From: SHZI01 sp041396045
Lineage (GTDB): Bacteria > Pseudomonadota > Gammaproteobacteria > Steroidobacterales > GCA-2729495
DNA length: 64,000 nt
Assembly: GCA_041396045.1 (NCBI GenBank)
Contig: JAWKZI010000012.1
Span: 21,448-85,447, forward strand
Direction: 5' to 3'
Shown in pieces: positions 48,420-57,981 of the stretch. Numbering within the stretch: position 1 is the first letter of the stretch; each line of letters starts with the position of its first letter. The position numbers and the translations under genes are program-made. The notes beneath the pieces were generated by a model. The model was not told the DNA's origin, ran no database searches, and saw nothing but the letters and a program-made list of their open reading frames with translations.

Positions 48420-49277
48420 ATGCCGAGTCCTGTTCGTACTGCCGTGTTTCCCGTCGCCGGGCGTGGCACCCGCTTTCTGCCGGCTACGAAGGCCATGCCG
48501 AAAGAGATGCTCCCCATTGTGGACAAGCCACTGGTTCAATATGCCGTGGAGGAGGCGTTGCAGGCGGGTGTGACCCGGCTGGTATTTGTAACCGGCAGTA
48601 GCAAACGCGCCATCGAGGATCATTTCGACCGCGATCCGGAACTCGAGCGCGCTTTGAGCAATAGCGGGAAGAACGACCTCCTGGATGTCGTTCGGGCGAT
48701 ACTGCCCAGTGGTGTTTCCTGTGTGTATATACGGCAGGGTGAGCCACTGGGGCTGGGCCACGCGGTGCTGTGTGCCAGGCCCGCTGTGGGCGACGAGCCA
48801 TTTTTCGTGCATCTGCCCGACGACCTCATCCGTGCGGATGTGGGGTGCCTGTCGCAACTCCGCCAGCACCACGACAAACATGGATCCAGCGTTATCGCGG
48901 TACAGGAAGTGCCACCCAACCGTACGCGGGACTACGGCATTGTGGCAGTGGATGACAACAACCAGCTTCGGCAGATTGTTGAAAAGCCGGCACCCGAGGT
49001 CGCTCCGTCCCGACTGGCTGTGGTCGGCCGGTATCTGCTGACCCCGGCCATCTTCGACCTGCTGGAATCAACCGGGCGGGGCGCCGGCGGCGAAATTCAA
49101 TTAACCGACGGAATTGCCGGATTGTTGCAGACCGAAGCTGTATACGCCCTGCCGTTTGCCGGACGCCGCTACGATTGCGGCAGCAAGTTGGGCTATATCC
49201 AGGCCACCGTGGATTACGCGCTGGAAGATCCTGACCTGGCAGCGCCGCTGCGCACGCACCTCAGGAGCTTGCAGTAA
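48420..49277 (+). CDS. galU: UTP-glucose-1-phosphate uridylyltransferase
   Basis: A 285-residue nucleotidyltransferase making UDP-glucose for envelope polysaccharides. The nucleotide-binding motif FPVAGRGTRFLPATKAMPKE is followed by MLPIVDKPLVQYAVEEAL, RQGEPLGLGHAVLCARPAVG, FFVHLPDDLI and GGEIQLTDGI. The 147-base gap after the ComEA-like gene contains a TATGAT box about 40 bases before the ATG. The gene ends only eight bases before the tRNA-Asn-derived repeat at 49286. Confidence 0.95.
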   Translation: MPSPVRTAVFPVAGRGTRFLPATKAMPKEMLPIVDKPLVQYAVEEALQAGVTRLVFVTGSSKRAIEDHFDRDPELERALSNSGKNDLLDVVRAILPSGVSCVYIRQGEPLGLGHAVLCARPAVGDEPFFVHLPDDLIRADVGCLSQLRQHHDKHGSSVIAVQEVPPNRTRDYGIVAVDDNNQLRQIVEKPAPEVAPSRLAVVGRYLLTPAIFDLLESTGRGAGGEIQLTDGIAGLLQTEAVYALPFAGRRYDCGSKLGYIQATVDYALEDPDLAAPLRTHLRSLQ

Positions 49278-49285
49278 AGGAAATC

Positions 49286-49321
49286 GCTCCCCGGGCCGGA
49301 TTTGAACTAGCGACCAACCGG
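49286..49321. repeat. Copy of the tRNA-Asn 3' end (left arm of direct repeat)
   Basis: These 36 bases match 50124-50159, the 3' part of tRNA-Asn, with two differences (T for C at 49303 and 49309). They run from the acceptor 3' strand through the T arm and variable loop to the 3' side of the anticodon stem, in the same orientation as the tRNA. The 5' part of the tRNA is missing here. This is the footprint left by elements that integrate into tRNA 3' ends. Confidence 0.85.
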
Positions 49322-49356
49322 CCCTGGGCTCAGCCCAACTTCAGTACAATGGTTTT

Positions 49357-49935
49357 ATGACAGACGCCGCCAACAATGACGGCAAGACGCCGTTTAATTT
49401 TCGCATTCCACCGTGGGTGATGCTCCTCTTTTTCGGGCCGATCGTGCTGGCGGTCGTCATGTACTACGCAGGAACGCAAAATTTGCACGGCATCCTGCTC
49501 CCCGAGCCGAGCACCCTCCCCACCGCGGGCATGATCCTGCCGGACGGCACCACGGCGGTCTTCGGCGGCAAGTGGTCGCTGCTCTACGTGGGCCAGGGCG
49601 ACTGCGACAAAGCCTGCAAGGAAGCGCTTTCCCGGACACGCGAGGCCCACCTCGCGCTCGGCAAGGTGATGTCGAACCTCCAGCGCTTTTTCATCCCAAC
49701 GAGCGGCGCACCCAACGCGGCGGCTCTGGCCGCGGAGGATCCCGACCTGATCGTCCTGACCGACAGGATGGCCTCACTGAATGCGGTGCTGACGACTCTG
49801 GGTGAGTACTCCGAGGGCGACATCTATCTCGCGGATCCCCGCGGCAAAGTGGTGCTGCGTTTTCCGGCCGGCACAGCGACGAAGGATATGCAGGCGGACC
49901 TGGCACTGCTGCTCAAGGAATCGCAAAGCGGATAG
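49357..49935 (+). CDS. Membrane-anchored SCO/thioredoxin-like protein, cytochrome oxidase accessory type
   Basis: A 192-residue protein with one membrane helix (WVMLLFFGPIVLAVVMYYAG, about residues 20-39) followed by a periplasmic thioredoxin-like domain: GGKWSLLYVGQGDCDKACKEAL with two cysteines spaced C-x3-C, as in SCO copper chaperones, and LADPRGKVVLRFPAGTATKD near the end. Such proteins are usually encoded among cytochrome c oxidase assembly genes; none is nearby here. It is the sole gene in the tRNA-flanked segment and its GC content exceeds its surroundings, so transfer is likely. A role in copper handling or disulfide reduction for an oxidase is inferred. Confidence 0.72.
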   Translation: MTDAANNDGKTPFNFRIPPWVMLLFFGPIVLAVVMYYAGTQNLHGILLPEPSTLPTAGMILPDGTTAVFGGKWSLLYVGQGDCDKACKEALSRTREAHLALGKVMSNLQRFFIPTSGAPNAAALAAEDPDLIVLTDRMASLNAVLTTLGEYSEGDIYLADPRGKVVLRFPAGTATKDMQADLALLLKESQSG

Positions 49936-50121
49936 ACGACACGGGCTTTTGCAGAAGAGCACGTACCGTTCGATGCCGATCTGTTCGCACGCGACAAAAA
50001 CGGAGTGAGGAGGGGCCACCGACACTCTCGCAAAATCATTCTGCGACGCGTCGGGTAGCAAAGTAGTAGCAATTGAGGAAAGTGGAGTAGAAGGACTTGC
50101 AGCTAAGCCATTGATTGAAAA

Positions 50122-50196
50122 TGGCTCCCCGGGCCGGATTCGAACCAGCGACCAACCGGTTAACAGCCGGTTGCTCTACCACTGAGCTACCGGGGA
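50122..50196 (-). tRNA. tRNA-Asn (GTT)
   Basis: A 75-nt tRNA with encoded CCA. On the minus strand the acceptor stem TCCCCGG pairs with CCGGGGA, the D arm has AGCTCAGTGGTAGAGC, the anticodon loop is CTGTTAA (GTT) and the T loop is TTCGAATC. Its 3' 36 nucleotides recur at 49286-49321. Confidence 0.95.
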
Positions 50197-50281
50197 AGCG
50201 AGATAGCTGATATTGCGTCGTCCCGTAGAGCCGCCGAATTCTCGGCGATCGCGACGCGACAAGTCAAGGAAGTGCGCTCTG

Positions 50282-51463
50282 CTAGCGAAGGACCCGGGTC
50301 ATACGCTTGATGGCCTCTTTAAGCTGCTCCAGGCTGCAGGCAAACGACAGGCGCAAATAACCCGGCGCGCCGAATGCAGATCCCGGAACCACCGCCACGT
50401 TAGCCTCATTCAGCAACAACTCGGCGATCGCGATGTCATCCTTCAGGCCTTTCGCCTGCATTGCCTCACTGACATTCGGGAACGCATAGAACGTACCAGC
50501 CGATGGCAGGCAGTGAAAGCCGGGGATGCCATTGAGAGCCGCGACTACATAGTCGTGACGTTGACTGAAAGCCTGAGTCATTTTCTTCACGCAGGACTGA
50601 TCGCCCGACAAGGCCTCGACGCTGGCCGCCTGGGAAATGCTGGACGGATTAGACGTGCTTTGGCTCTGGATCTTCTTCATGGCCGCAATGATGGGCTTCG
50701 GGCCGCCGGCATAGCCGATACGCCAGCCGGTCATGGCATAGGCCTTCGATACGCCGTTGATGGTTACCGTGCGGTCATAGAGTCCGGGACAGGCTTCCGC
50801 GAAGCTGACAAACGGTTCCTTGGCCCAGTAGATGTGTTCGTACATGTCGTCGGCAGCGATGACGACACCCGGAAATTGCTCCAGTACCGCACCAAGTGCC
50901 TGCAGTTCTGCCCGGGTATACGCGGCTCCAGTCGGATTCGACGGACTGTTGAGGAAAATCAGCCGGGTTCGCGGCGTGATGGCCGCCTCCAGCAAACGTG
51001 GCGTGATTTTGAAGCCTTCGTCGATCATGGCGGACACAATGACCGGGTCCGCATCCGCCAGCTTGATCATGTCCGGGTACGACACCCAGTAGGGTGCCGG
51101 CACAATGGCTTCGTCGCCTGAATTGAGAATTGCAGCACAAACGTTGTAGCAGGTGTGCTTGGCACCAGATGAAACCAGAATCTGGTCCATGCCGTATTCC
51201 AGGTGGTTGTCGCGCTTGAACTTCTCGATGATGGCTTTCTTGAGTGCGACAGTGCCTTCTACAGCCGTGTACTTGGTCTGTCCGCTATTGATTGCAGCAA
51301 TTCCGGCGGCTTTGATGTGATCCGGCGTGTCAAAGTCCGGCTCACCGGCACCCAGGTCGATCACGTCCCGCCCCTGGGCACGAAGTTCGGCGGCCTTCGC
51401 GGTGACCGCCATGGTGGGGGACGGCTTGACTCGCTGACAGCGCTGGGAAACTGCTAAACTCAC
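50282..51463 (-). CDS. aspC: Aspartate (class I) aminotransferase
   Basis: A 393-residue PLP aminotransferase of the Ib (thermophile/Rhizobium AspAT-like) group: KAAELRAQGRDVIDLGAGEP, DFDTPDHIKAAGI, INSGQTKYTAVEG, FLNSPSNPTGAAYTRAEL, ADDMYEHIYWAKEPFVS and the PLP-lysine motif NGVSKAYAMTGWRIGYAGGP (lysine near residue 239). The start is GTG at 51463 with GAGGAC upstream; the open frame extends to 51544 without a better signal. It is divergent from uvrB. The substrate could be prephenate as well as oxaloacetate, as known for this group. Confidence 0.9.
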   Translation of the reverse strand: MSLAVSQRCQRVKPSPTMAVTAKAAELRAQGRDVIDLGAGEPDFDTPDHIKAAGIAAINSGQTKYTAVEGTVALKKAIIEKFKRDNHLEYGMDQILVSSGAKHTCYNVCAAILNSGDEAIVPAPYWVSYPDMIKLADADPVIVSAMIDEGFKITPRLLEAAITPRTRLIFLNSPSNPTGAAYTRAELQALGAVLEQFPGVVIAADDMYEHIYWAKEPFVSFAEACPGLYDRTVTINGVSKAYAMTGWRIGYAGGPKPIIAAMKKIQSQSTSNPSSISQAASVEALSGDQSCVKKMTQAFSQRHDYVVAALNGIPGFHCLPSAGTFYAFPNVSEAMQAKGLKDDIAIAELLLNEANVAVVPGSAFGAPGYLRLSFACSLEQLKEAIKRMTRVLR

Positions 51464-51575
51464 TTCATGTCCTCGCTGGAATGCTGATGCTACAAATTGT
51501 TCAAGGCAGCCGTAAATTCTAAGTGATTCCAGGTCGGCAACCAACAGGTCGCGGCCAGAGCCGGTCCTGACCCAG

Positions 51576-53587
<2,012 letters not shown>

Positions 53588-53594
53588 GATTACC

Positions 53595-53624
53595 TTGCCA
53601 GAGGCGCCTGCCTTTCGGTATCGT
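53595..53624 (+). promoter_or_regulatory. Candidate promoter of tRNA-Val
   Basis: TTGCCA (53595-53600) and TATCGT (53619-53624) with an 18-base spacer, followed by a GC-rich TCCGCCCGACC stretch before the tRNA at 53643. The -35 box is identical to that of the tRNA-fMet promoter in this window. Moderate match to sigma70. Confidence 0.45.
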
Positions 53625-53642
53625 TCCGCCCGACCTTAAAGC

Positions 53643-53718
53643 AGGCGCGTAGCTCAGTGGTTAGAGCACTTCCTTGACATGGAAGGGGTCGGTGGTTCGA
53701 CTCCACTCGCGCCTACCA
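53643..53718 (+). tRNA. tRNA-Val (GAC)
   Basis: A 76-nt cloverleaf with encoded CCA. Acceptor AGGCGCG pairs with CGCGCCT, the D arm has AGCTCAGTGGTTAGAGC, the anticodon stem-loop CTTCC-TTGACAT-GGAAG gives GAC, and the T arm is GGTGGTTCGACTCCACT. It lies just upstream of thrS. Confidence 0.95.
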
Positions 53719-53734
53719 ATTTCGTAAAGCACCC

Positions 53735-55670
53735 ATGCCCATCATTACTCTGCCGGATGGCAGCCATCGAGCATTTGATCGCCCCGTTACGGTCGGCGAG
53801 GTTGCGGCTGCCATTGGTGCTGGCCTGGCCCGTGCCGCCCTGGCCGGTCGCGTCAACGATCGTCTGGTTGACCTGAGTCATCAGATCGACGACGACGCAT
53901 CGCTGGCAATCATCACCGCCAAGGACCCGGCCGGGCTGGAAATCATCCGGCATTAAACCGCACACCTGCTGGCGCAGGCTGTCCAGTCGCTGTTTCCTGA
54001 AGCCCAGGTCACGATCGGCCCGGTCATCGAGAACGGCTTCTACTATGACTTTGCTTTCCACCGCCCGTTTACGCCTGAAGATCTCACGGCGATAGAAGCG
54101 CGGATGAAGGAGCTTGCTGCGGCCGATCTGCCGGTTGAGCGCAAGGTGATGTCGCGTGACGAAGCGGTTGCTTACTTCACGGGTCTGGGTGAGCACTACA
54201 AGGCGGAGATCATCGCAGCGATTCCGGCGGAACAGGAGATCAGCCTGTACGGGCAGGGTGGCTGGGTAGACCTGTGCCGGGGCCCGCACGTCCCCTCAAC
54301 GGGGAAGTTGAAAGTCTTCAAGCTGACCAAGCTGGCCGGCGCCTATTGGCGGGGCGACTCCCGCAATGAGATGCTGCAACGAATTTATGGCACCGCCTGG
54401 CCCGATGAAGCCTCGCTCAAGGCCTACCTGACCCGGCTGGAAGAGGCCGAAAAGCGGGATCACCGCAAGCTGGGCCGTGAACTCGACCTGTTTCATTTTC
54501 AGGAAGAAGCACCGGGTGCTGTTTTCTGGCATCCCAAAGGCTGGACGTTGTTCCGGCAACTCATTACCTACATGCGTGATCAGCAGACTGCTGCCGGGTA
54601 TGAAGAGGTCAATACTCCGGACATCATGGACCAGGAGTTGTGGATTCAGTCCGGTCACATGGCAAAGTTTGGCGACAGCATGTTCCTGACGAAGACGCCT
54701 GATGACCGTGTTTTTGCCATCAAGCCGATGAACTGTCCCGGACATATTCAGGTCTTCAACCAGGGGTTGAAGAGTTATCGCGATCTGCCACTACGGCTCT
54801 GCGAGTTCGGCAAGGTGCACCGCTATGAGCCATCTGGCGCCCTTCACGGGCTGATGCGGGTGCGCGCCTTCACCCAGGATGACGCCCACATCTTTTGCAC
54901 GGAAGACCAGATCACGGCTGAATCCGTGGCTGTGACCGACCTCATTCTCGGTATTTATCGCGATTTCGGGTTTGACGACGTCCGCGTAAAGTTTTCTGAC
55001 CGGCCCGAACAGCGCGTCGGCAGCGACGAAATCTGGGACAAGTCCGAGGCGGCATTGCGGGAAGCCGCCAAAGCCGGCGGCCTGGAACTGGAATACAGCC
55101 CTGGCGAGGGCGCGTTCACGGCCCCAAGCTTGAGTTTGTACTGCGCGATGCTATTGGTCGGGATTGGCAGTGCGGCACGCTGCAGGTCGATTTCAACCTG
55201 CCGGGGCGCCTGGGCGCATCATTCGTCGGTGACGACAGTCAGCGCCGGACCCCGGTCATGCTCCATCGCGCCATGTTCGGCTCGCTGGAGCGGTTTTGCG
55301 GCATCCTGATTGAGCACCATGCCGGCCGGCTGCCCACCTGGCTGGCGCCCGTGCAGGTGTCGGTCCTGAACATTACCGACCGTCAGGCTGACTATGCGGC
55401 GCAGGTTCAGGAAACCCTGATAAATCAGGGCGTTCGGGCCGAACTGGATTTGCGGAACGAGAAAATAGGCTTTAAGATTCGCGAGCACACTTTGCAACGG
55501 GTTCCCTATCTGGTCGTCGTTGGGGACCGCGAAGCACAAAGTCATACCGTGGCCGTGCGCACGCGTGATGGCAAGGACCTGGCAGCATGCCGCTTGAGCG
55601 GTTGGTTCAGGGTCTGGCCACCGACATCGCGAGCCGCGGCCGCATTGTTTTGGATACTATGGAGGGTTGA
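53735..55670 (+). CDS. thrS: Threonyl-tRNA synthetase (in-frame stop and two frameshifts)
   Basis: About 645 residues intended. The N-terminal TGS domain (MPIITLPDGSHRAFDRPVTV) reads in frame to IIRH, then a TAA at 53954-53956 stands where the family has serine (RHS.AHLLA); the same frame continues TAHLLAQAVQSLFPEAQ, GPVIENGFYYDFAF, the catalytic core (KPMNCPGHIQVFN, RLCEFGKVHRYEPSGALHGL, RVRAFTQDDAHIFC) and GEGAF. A shift near 55120 leads to GPKLEFVLRDAIGRDW, and one near 55580 to LVQGLATDIASRGRIVLD. TCA to TAA is one base change. infC starts three bases after its stop. Confidence 0.93.
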
Positions 55671-55673
55671 CGT

Positions 55674-56192
55674 ATCGCTGCGAATAAACGAGTCCGCCGG
55701 AACGACGAAATTGAGGCGCGAGAAATCCGCGTCATCGGTGCCGAAGGTGAGCAGGTGGGGATTTTGAGCCGTGAAGCCGCGCTGGCATTGGCCAAGGAAT
55801 CCGGCCTGGATCTCGTTGAGATATCTCCTACTGCGGTGCCGCCGGTTTGCCGGATTATGGATTTCGGCAAATTCCTGTTCGAGAACAACAAGAAGGCGCA
55901 CGCAGCGAAGCGCAAGCAAAAGCAGAGTCAGGTCAAGGAGATCAAGTTCAGACCTGGCACGGACGAGGGGGATTACCAGATCAAGATGCGTAATCTCCTC
56001 AAGTTTCTGGACTCGGGCGACAAGGCCAAAGTGACCTTGCGCTTTCGGGGCCGGGAAATGGCGCACCAGGAAATTGGCGTGCGATTGTTGCAACGGGTCC
56101 GTCAGGATCTGGAGGCGGTCGGCACGGTGGAGCAGTTTCCACGAATGGAAGGCCGGCAAATGGTCATGGTGATTGCGCCGAAGAAGAAGTGA
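55674..56192 (+). CDS. infC: Translation initiation factor IF-3, ATC start
   Basis: A 172-residue factor that prevents premature subunit joining and checks the start codon. Conserved blocks: VRRNDEIEAREIRVIGAEGE, SGLDLVEISPTAVPPVCRIM, DFGKFLFENNKKAHAAKRKQ, EIKFRPGTDEGDYQIKMRNL and LRFRGREMAHQEIG. The only possible start before the conserved N-terminus is ATC at 55674: an in-frame TGA lies three bases upstream, and GGAGGG precedes ATC by seven bases. A GTG at 55755 would delete ~27 conserved residues. IF-3 genes are known for rare AUU-type starts that allow self-repression. Confidence 0.93.
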   Translation: MAANKRVRRNDEIEAREIRVIGAEGEQVGILSREAALALAKESGLDLVEISPTAVPPVCRIMDFGKFLFENNKKAHAAKRKQKQSQVKEIKFRPGTDEGDYQIKMRNLLKFLDSGDKAKVTLRFRGREMAHQEIGVRLLQRVRQDLEAVGTVEQFPRMEGRQMVMVIAPKKK

Positions 56193-56288
56193 GTGCCTGA
56201 CGTTTTTTTTAGTACCAGCAAGAGTGTGACGGCTGCTGGCCCTGGCAATCCTGCCATGGTTGGCTGCCGGAACCCGCCTGCCACGGCC

Positions 56289-56316
56289 CGGCCTGATCTT
56301 CCCTGGTGGAGGATCA
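56289..56316 (+). promoter_or_regulatory. Hairpin in the rpmI-rplT leader
   Basis: In the 154-base gap between infC and rpmI, CTGATCTTCC and GGAGGATCAG (about 56289-56314) can pair with a single G-T wobble. A T8 run (56203-56210) lies just after infC. In E. coli, L20 binds leader structures before rpmI to repress the operon; whether this hairpin takes part in a similar structure is unknown. Confidence 0.3.
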
Positions 56317-56346
56317 GCGGGTTCGGACCAGGCCAAGGAGAGATCG

Positions 56347-56541
56347 ATGCCCAAGATGAAAACGAACCGGGGCGCTGCGAAGCGTTTCCGGAAGACTGCG
56401 AATGGCTTCAAGGCCGCGCAGTCACACCTTAATCACATCCTGACGAAGAAGAGTTCGAAGCGTAAGCGCCAACTGGGTCCAATGAAACAGGTGGCGAAAT
56501 GCGACGTACCCGGCGTCAAGCGCATGTTGCCGTACGCATAG
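56347..56541 (+). CDS. rpmI: 50S ribosomal protein L35
   Basis: A 64-residue basic ribosomal protein with the standard sequence pattern MPKMKTNRGAAKRFRKTANG, SHLNHILTKKSSKRKRQLG and VKRMLPYA. The start is the ATG at 56347, preceded by AAGGAGA; the open frame runs further upstream without a good start. It is followed after 13 bases by rplT, as in the conserved infC-rpmI-rplT order. Confidence 0.97.
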   Translation: MPKMKTNRGAAKRFRKTANGFKAAQSHLNHILTKKSSKRKRQLGPMKQVAKCDVPGVKRMLPYA

Positions 56542-56554
56542 GGAGGACTGACAC

Positions 56555-56917
56555 ATGGCACGCGTAAAACGTGGTGTGACGGTCAAAGCCCGTCACAAGA
56601 AGATGCTCAAAAAGGCCAAGGGTATGTCCCAGGCCCGGAGCAAGCTCTACAAGACAGCCAAGCAAGCCGTTATCAAGGCAGGCCAATATGCCTTCCGTGA
56701 TCGTCGGGTGCGCAAGCGCGAATTTCGTGCGTTGTGGATTACTCGCATAAATGCCGCTGCCCGTCTGCACGGCCTTTCCTACAGCCGATTCATGAATGGG
56801 CTGATCAGGGCGGGGGTCGAAGTTGATCGCAAGATGCTGGCTGATCTGGCCGTGCACGATGCGGCTGCCTTCGGCGTATTGGCTGACAAGGCCAAATCCA
56901 GTCTGACGGCTGCCTGA
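56555..56917 (+). CDS. rplT: 50S ribosomal protein L20
   Basis: A 120-residue early-assembly 23S rRNA-binding protein: MARVKRGVTVKARHKKMLKK, KLYKTAKQAVIKAGQYAFRD, RRVRKREFRALWITRINAAA and RLHGLSYSRFMNGLIRAG. Normal length. In E. coli L20 represses rpmI and rplT through the leader. GGAGG precedes the ATG. Confidence 0.98.
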   Translation: MARVKRGVTVKARHKKMLKKAKGMSQARSKLYKTAKQAVIKAGQYAFRDRRVRKREFRALWITRINAAARLHGLSYSRFMNGLIRAGVEVDRKMLADLAVHDAAAFGVLADKAKSSLTAA

Positions 56918-56979
56918 ACCGTCGGCCGGCGGCATCGGCAGGCTCTTGCCAGTTCGATGTCGCCGGCCCGGTTGCTGTG

Positions 56980-57963
56980 ATGGAAAACCCTGAATCCTTC
57001 CTGCTTGACGCGAGTGAAGCAGTCAAATCGGCTGCCGATCTGGCAGCACTGGATGCGATTCGCGTTCGCTATCTGGGCAAGAAGGGCGAACTCACAGCGC
57101 TGCTGAAGCAACTCGGCCGTCTGCCCGATGATGTACGCCGCGAACAGGGCCAGGTGATCAATGCGGTCAAGCAGTCGCTAACCGCCGCTATCGACAACCG
57201 CCGGCTGCAACTTGAAGCCGATGCTCTGGACAAGGAATTGCTGGCCGGCGCTTTGGACGTCAGTCTTCCGGGCCGTGGTCAGCAACCCGGAGGCCTCCAC
57301 CCGGTGACCCAGACCCGGCAGCGGATCGATCGCATTTTTGCTGCCGCCGGCTTCGCGGTTCATGAGGGGCCGGAAGTCGAGGACGACTTTCACAACTTCA
57401 CGGCTCTGAACATTCCGCCGGATCATCCGGCGCGGGCCATGCATGATACGTTCTATCTGCCGGATGGCAGGCTCCTGCGCACCCATACCTCGCCAGTTCA
57501 GATCCGGTCAATGCTCAAGCATGGCGCTCCAATAAGATTGATCGCACCAGGACGTGTGTACCGTTGTGATTCGGACACGACGCACACGCCGATGTTTCAT
57601 CAGGTCGAAGGGCTGGTGGTAGACGAAGGCATCAGCTTTGCCCACCTCAAGGCGATGCTGGCCGAGTTTGTCGAGCGCTTCTTCGAACGGCCCGCAACCG
57701 TACGATTTCGCCCATCGTACTTTCCGTTCACTGAACCATCGGCGGAGGTGGATGTACTGGCTGAATCAGGCCGTTGGCTGGAGGTCCTGGGTTGCGGCAT
57801 GGTTCACCCTCGTGTGCTGGAAAATGTCGGCATCGACAGCGAGAAGTACACCGGGTACGCCTTTGGTCTTGGTGTGGAGCGCTTGGCCATGCTCTGGTAT
57901 GGCATAGATGACATCAGAATGCTGTTCGAGAACGACCTTCGTTTTCTGCGTCAGTTCAACTGA
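56980..57963 (+). CDS. pheS: Phenylalanyl-tRNA synthetase alpha subunit
   Basis: A 327-residue class II synthetase subunit. An N-terminal coiled-coil (LDAIRVRYLGKKGELTALLK) precedes the catalytic core: HPVTQTRQRIDRIFAAAGF, EVEDDFHNFTALNIPPDHPA, LLRTHTSPVQIRSM (motif 2 region), RPSYFPFTEPSAEVDV and GFGLGVERLAMLWYGIDDIR-like motif 3 (AFGLGVERLAMLWYGIDDIR). I use ATG 56980 over the adjacent GTG at 56977. pheT follows after 18 bases. Confidence 0.97.
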   Translation: MENPESFLLDASEAVKSAADLAALDAIRVRYLGKKGELTALLKQLGRLPDDVRREQGQVINAVKQSLTAAIDNRRLQLEADALDKELLAGALDVSLPGRGQQPGGLHPVTQTRQRIDRIFAAAGFAVHEGPEVEDDFHNFTALNIPPDHPARAMHDTFYLPDGRLLRTHTSPVQIRSMLKHGAPIRLIAPGRVYRCDSDTTHTPMFHQVEGLVVDEGISFAHLKAMLAEFVERFFERPATVRFRPSYFPFTEPSAEVDVLAESGRWLEVLGCGMVHPRVLENVGIDSEKYTGYAFGLGVERLAMLWYGIDDIRMLFENDLRFLRQFN

Positions 57964-57981
57964 TCTGTCGCGGGAACTCCG

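Larger units (their letters stand above)
49286..50159. mobile_element. Putative mini-insertion at tRNA-Asn carrying one GC-rich gene
   Basis: An ~840-base segment bounded by direct repeats of the tRNA-Asn 3' end. The intact tRNA is at the right end and the displaced 3' fragment at the left, the geometry of site-specific integration. The only gene inside is the SCO-like gene at 49357; there is no integrase. Two sampled 60-base lines inside are 68% and 77% GC against 62% in galU. It may be a shrunken island remnant or an insertion mobilised in trans. The 187 bases after the gene hold no other recognisable feature. Confidence 0.55.

Noticed and set aside
47898..48881. A 327-codon minus-strand open frame
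   Set aside because: It is antisense to the ComEA-like gene and galU, both strongly supported on the plus strand.
49286..49321. A second, complete tRNA-Asn gene after galU
   Set aside because: Only the 3' ~36 nucleotides are present; there is no D arm, anticodon loop or 5' acceptor strand.
50213..51121. A 302-codon plus-strand open frame next to tRNA-Asn, considered as a possible gene of the insertion
   Set aside because: It is antisense to the aminotransferase, which has a complete set of PLP-enzyme motifs; the frame also lies outside the tRNA-flanked segment.
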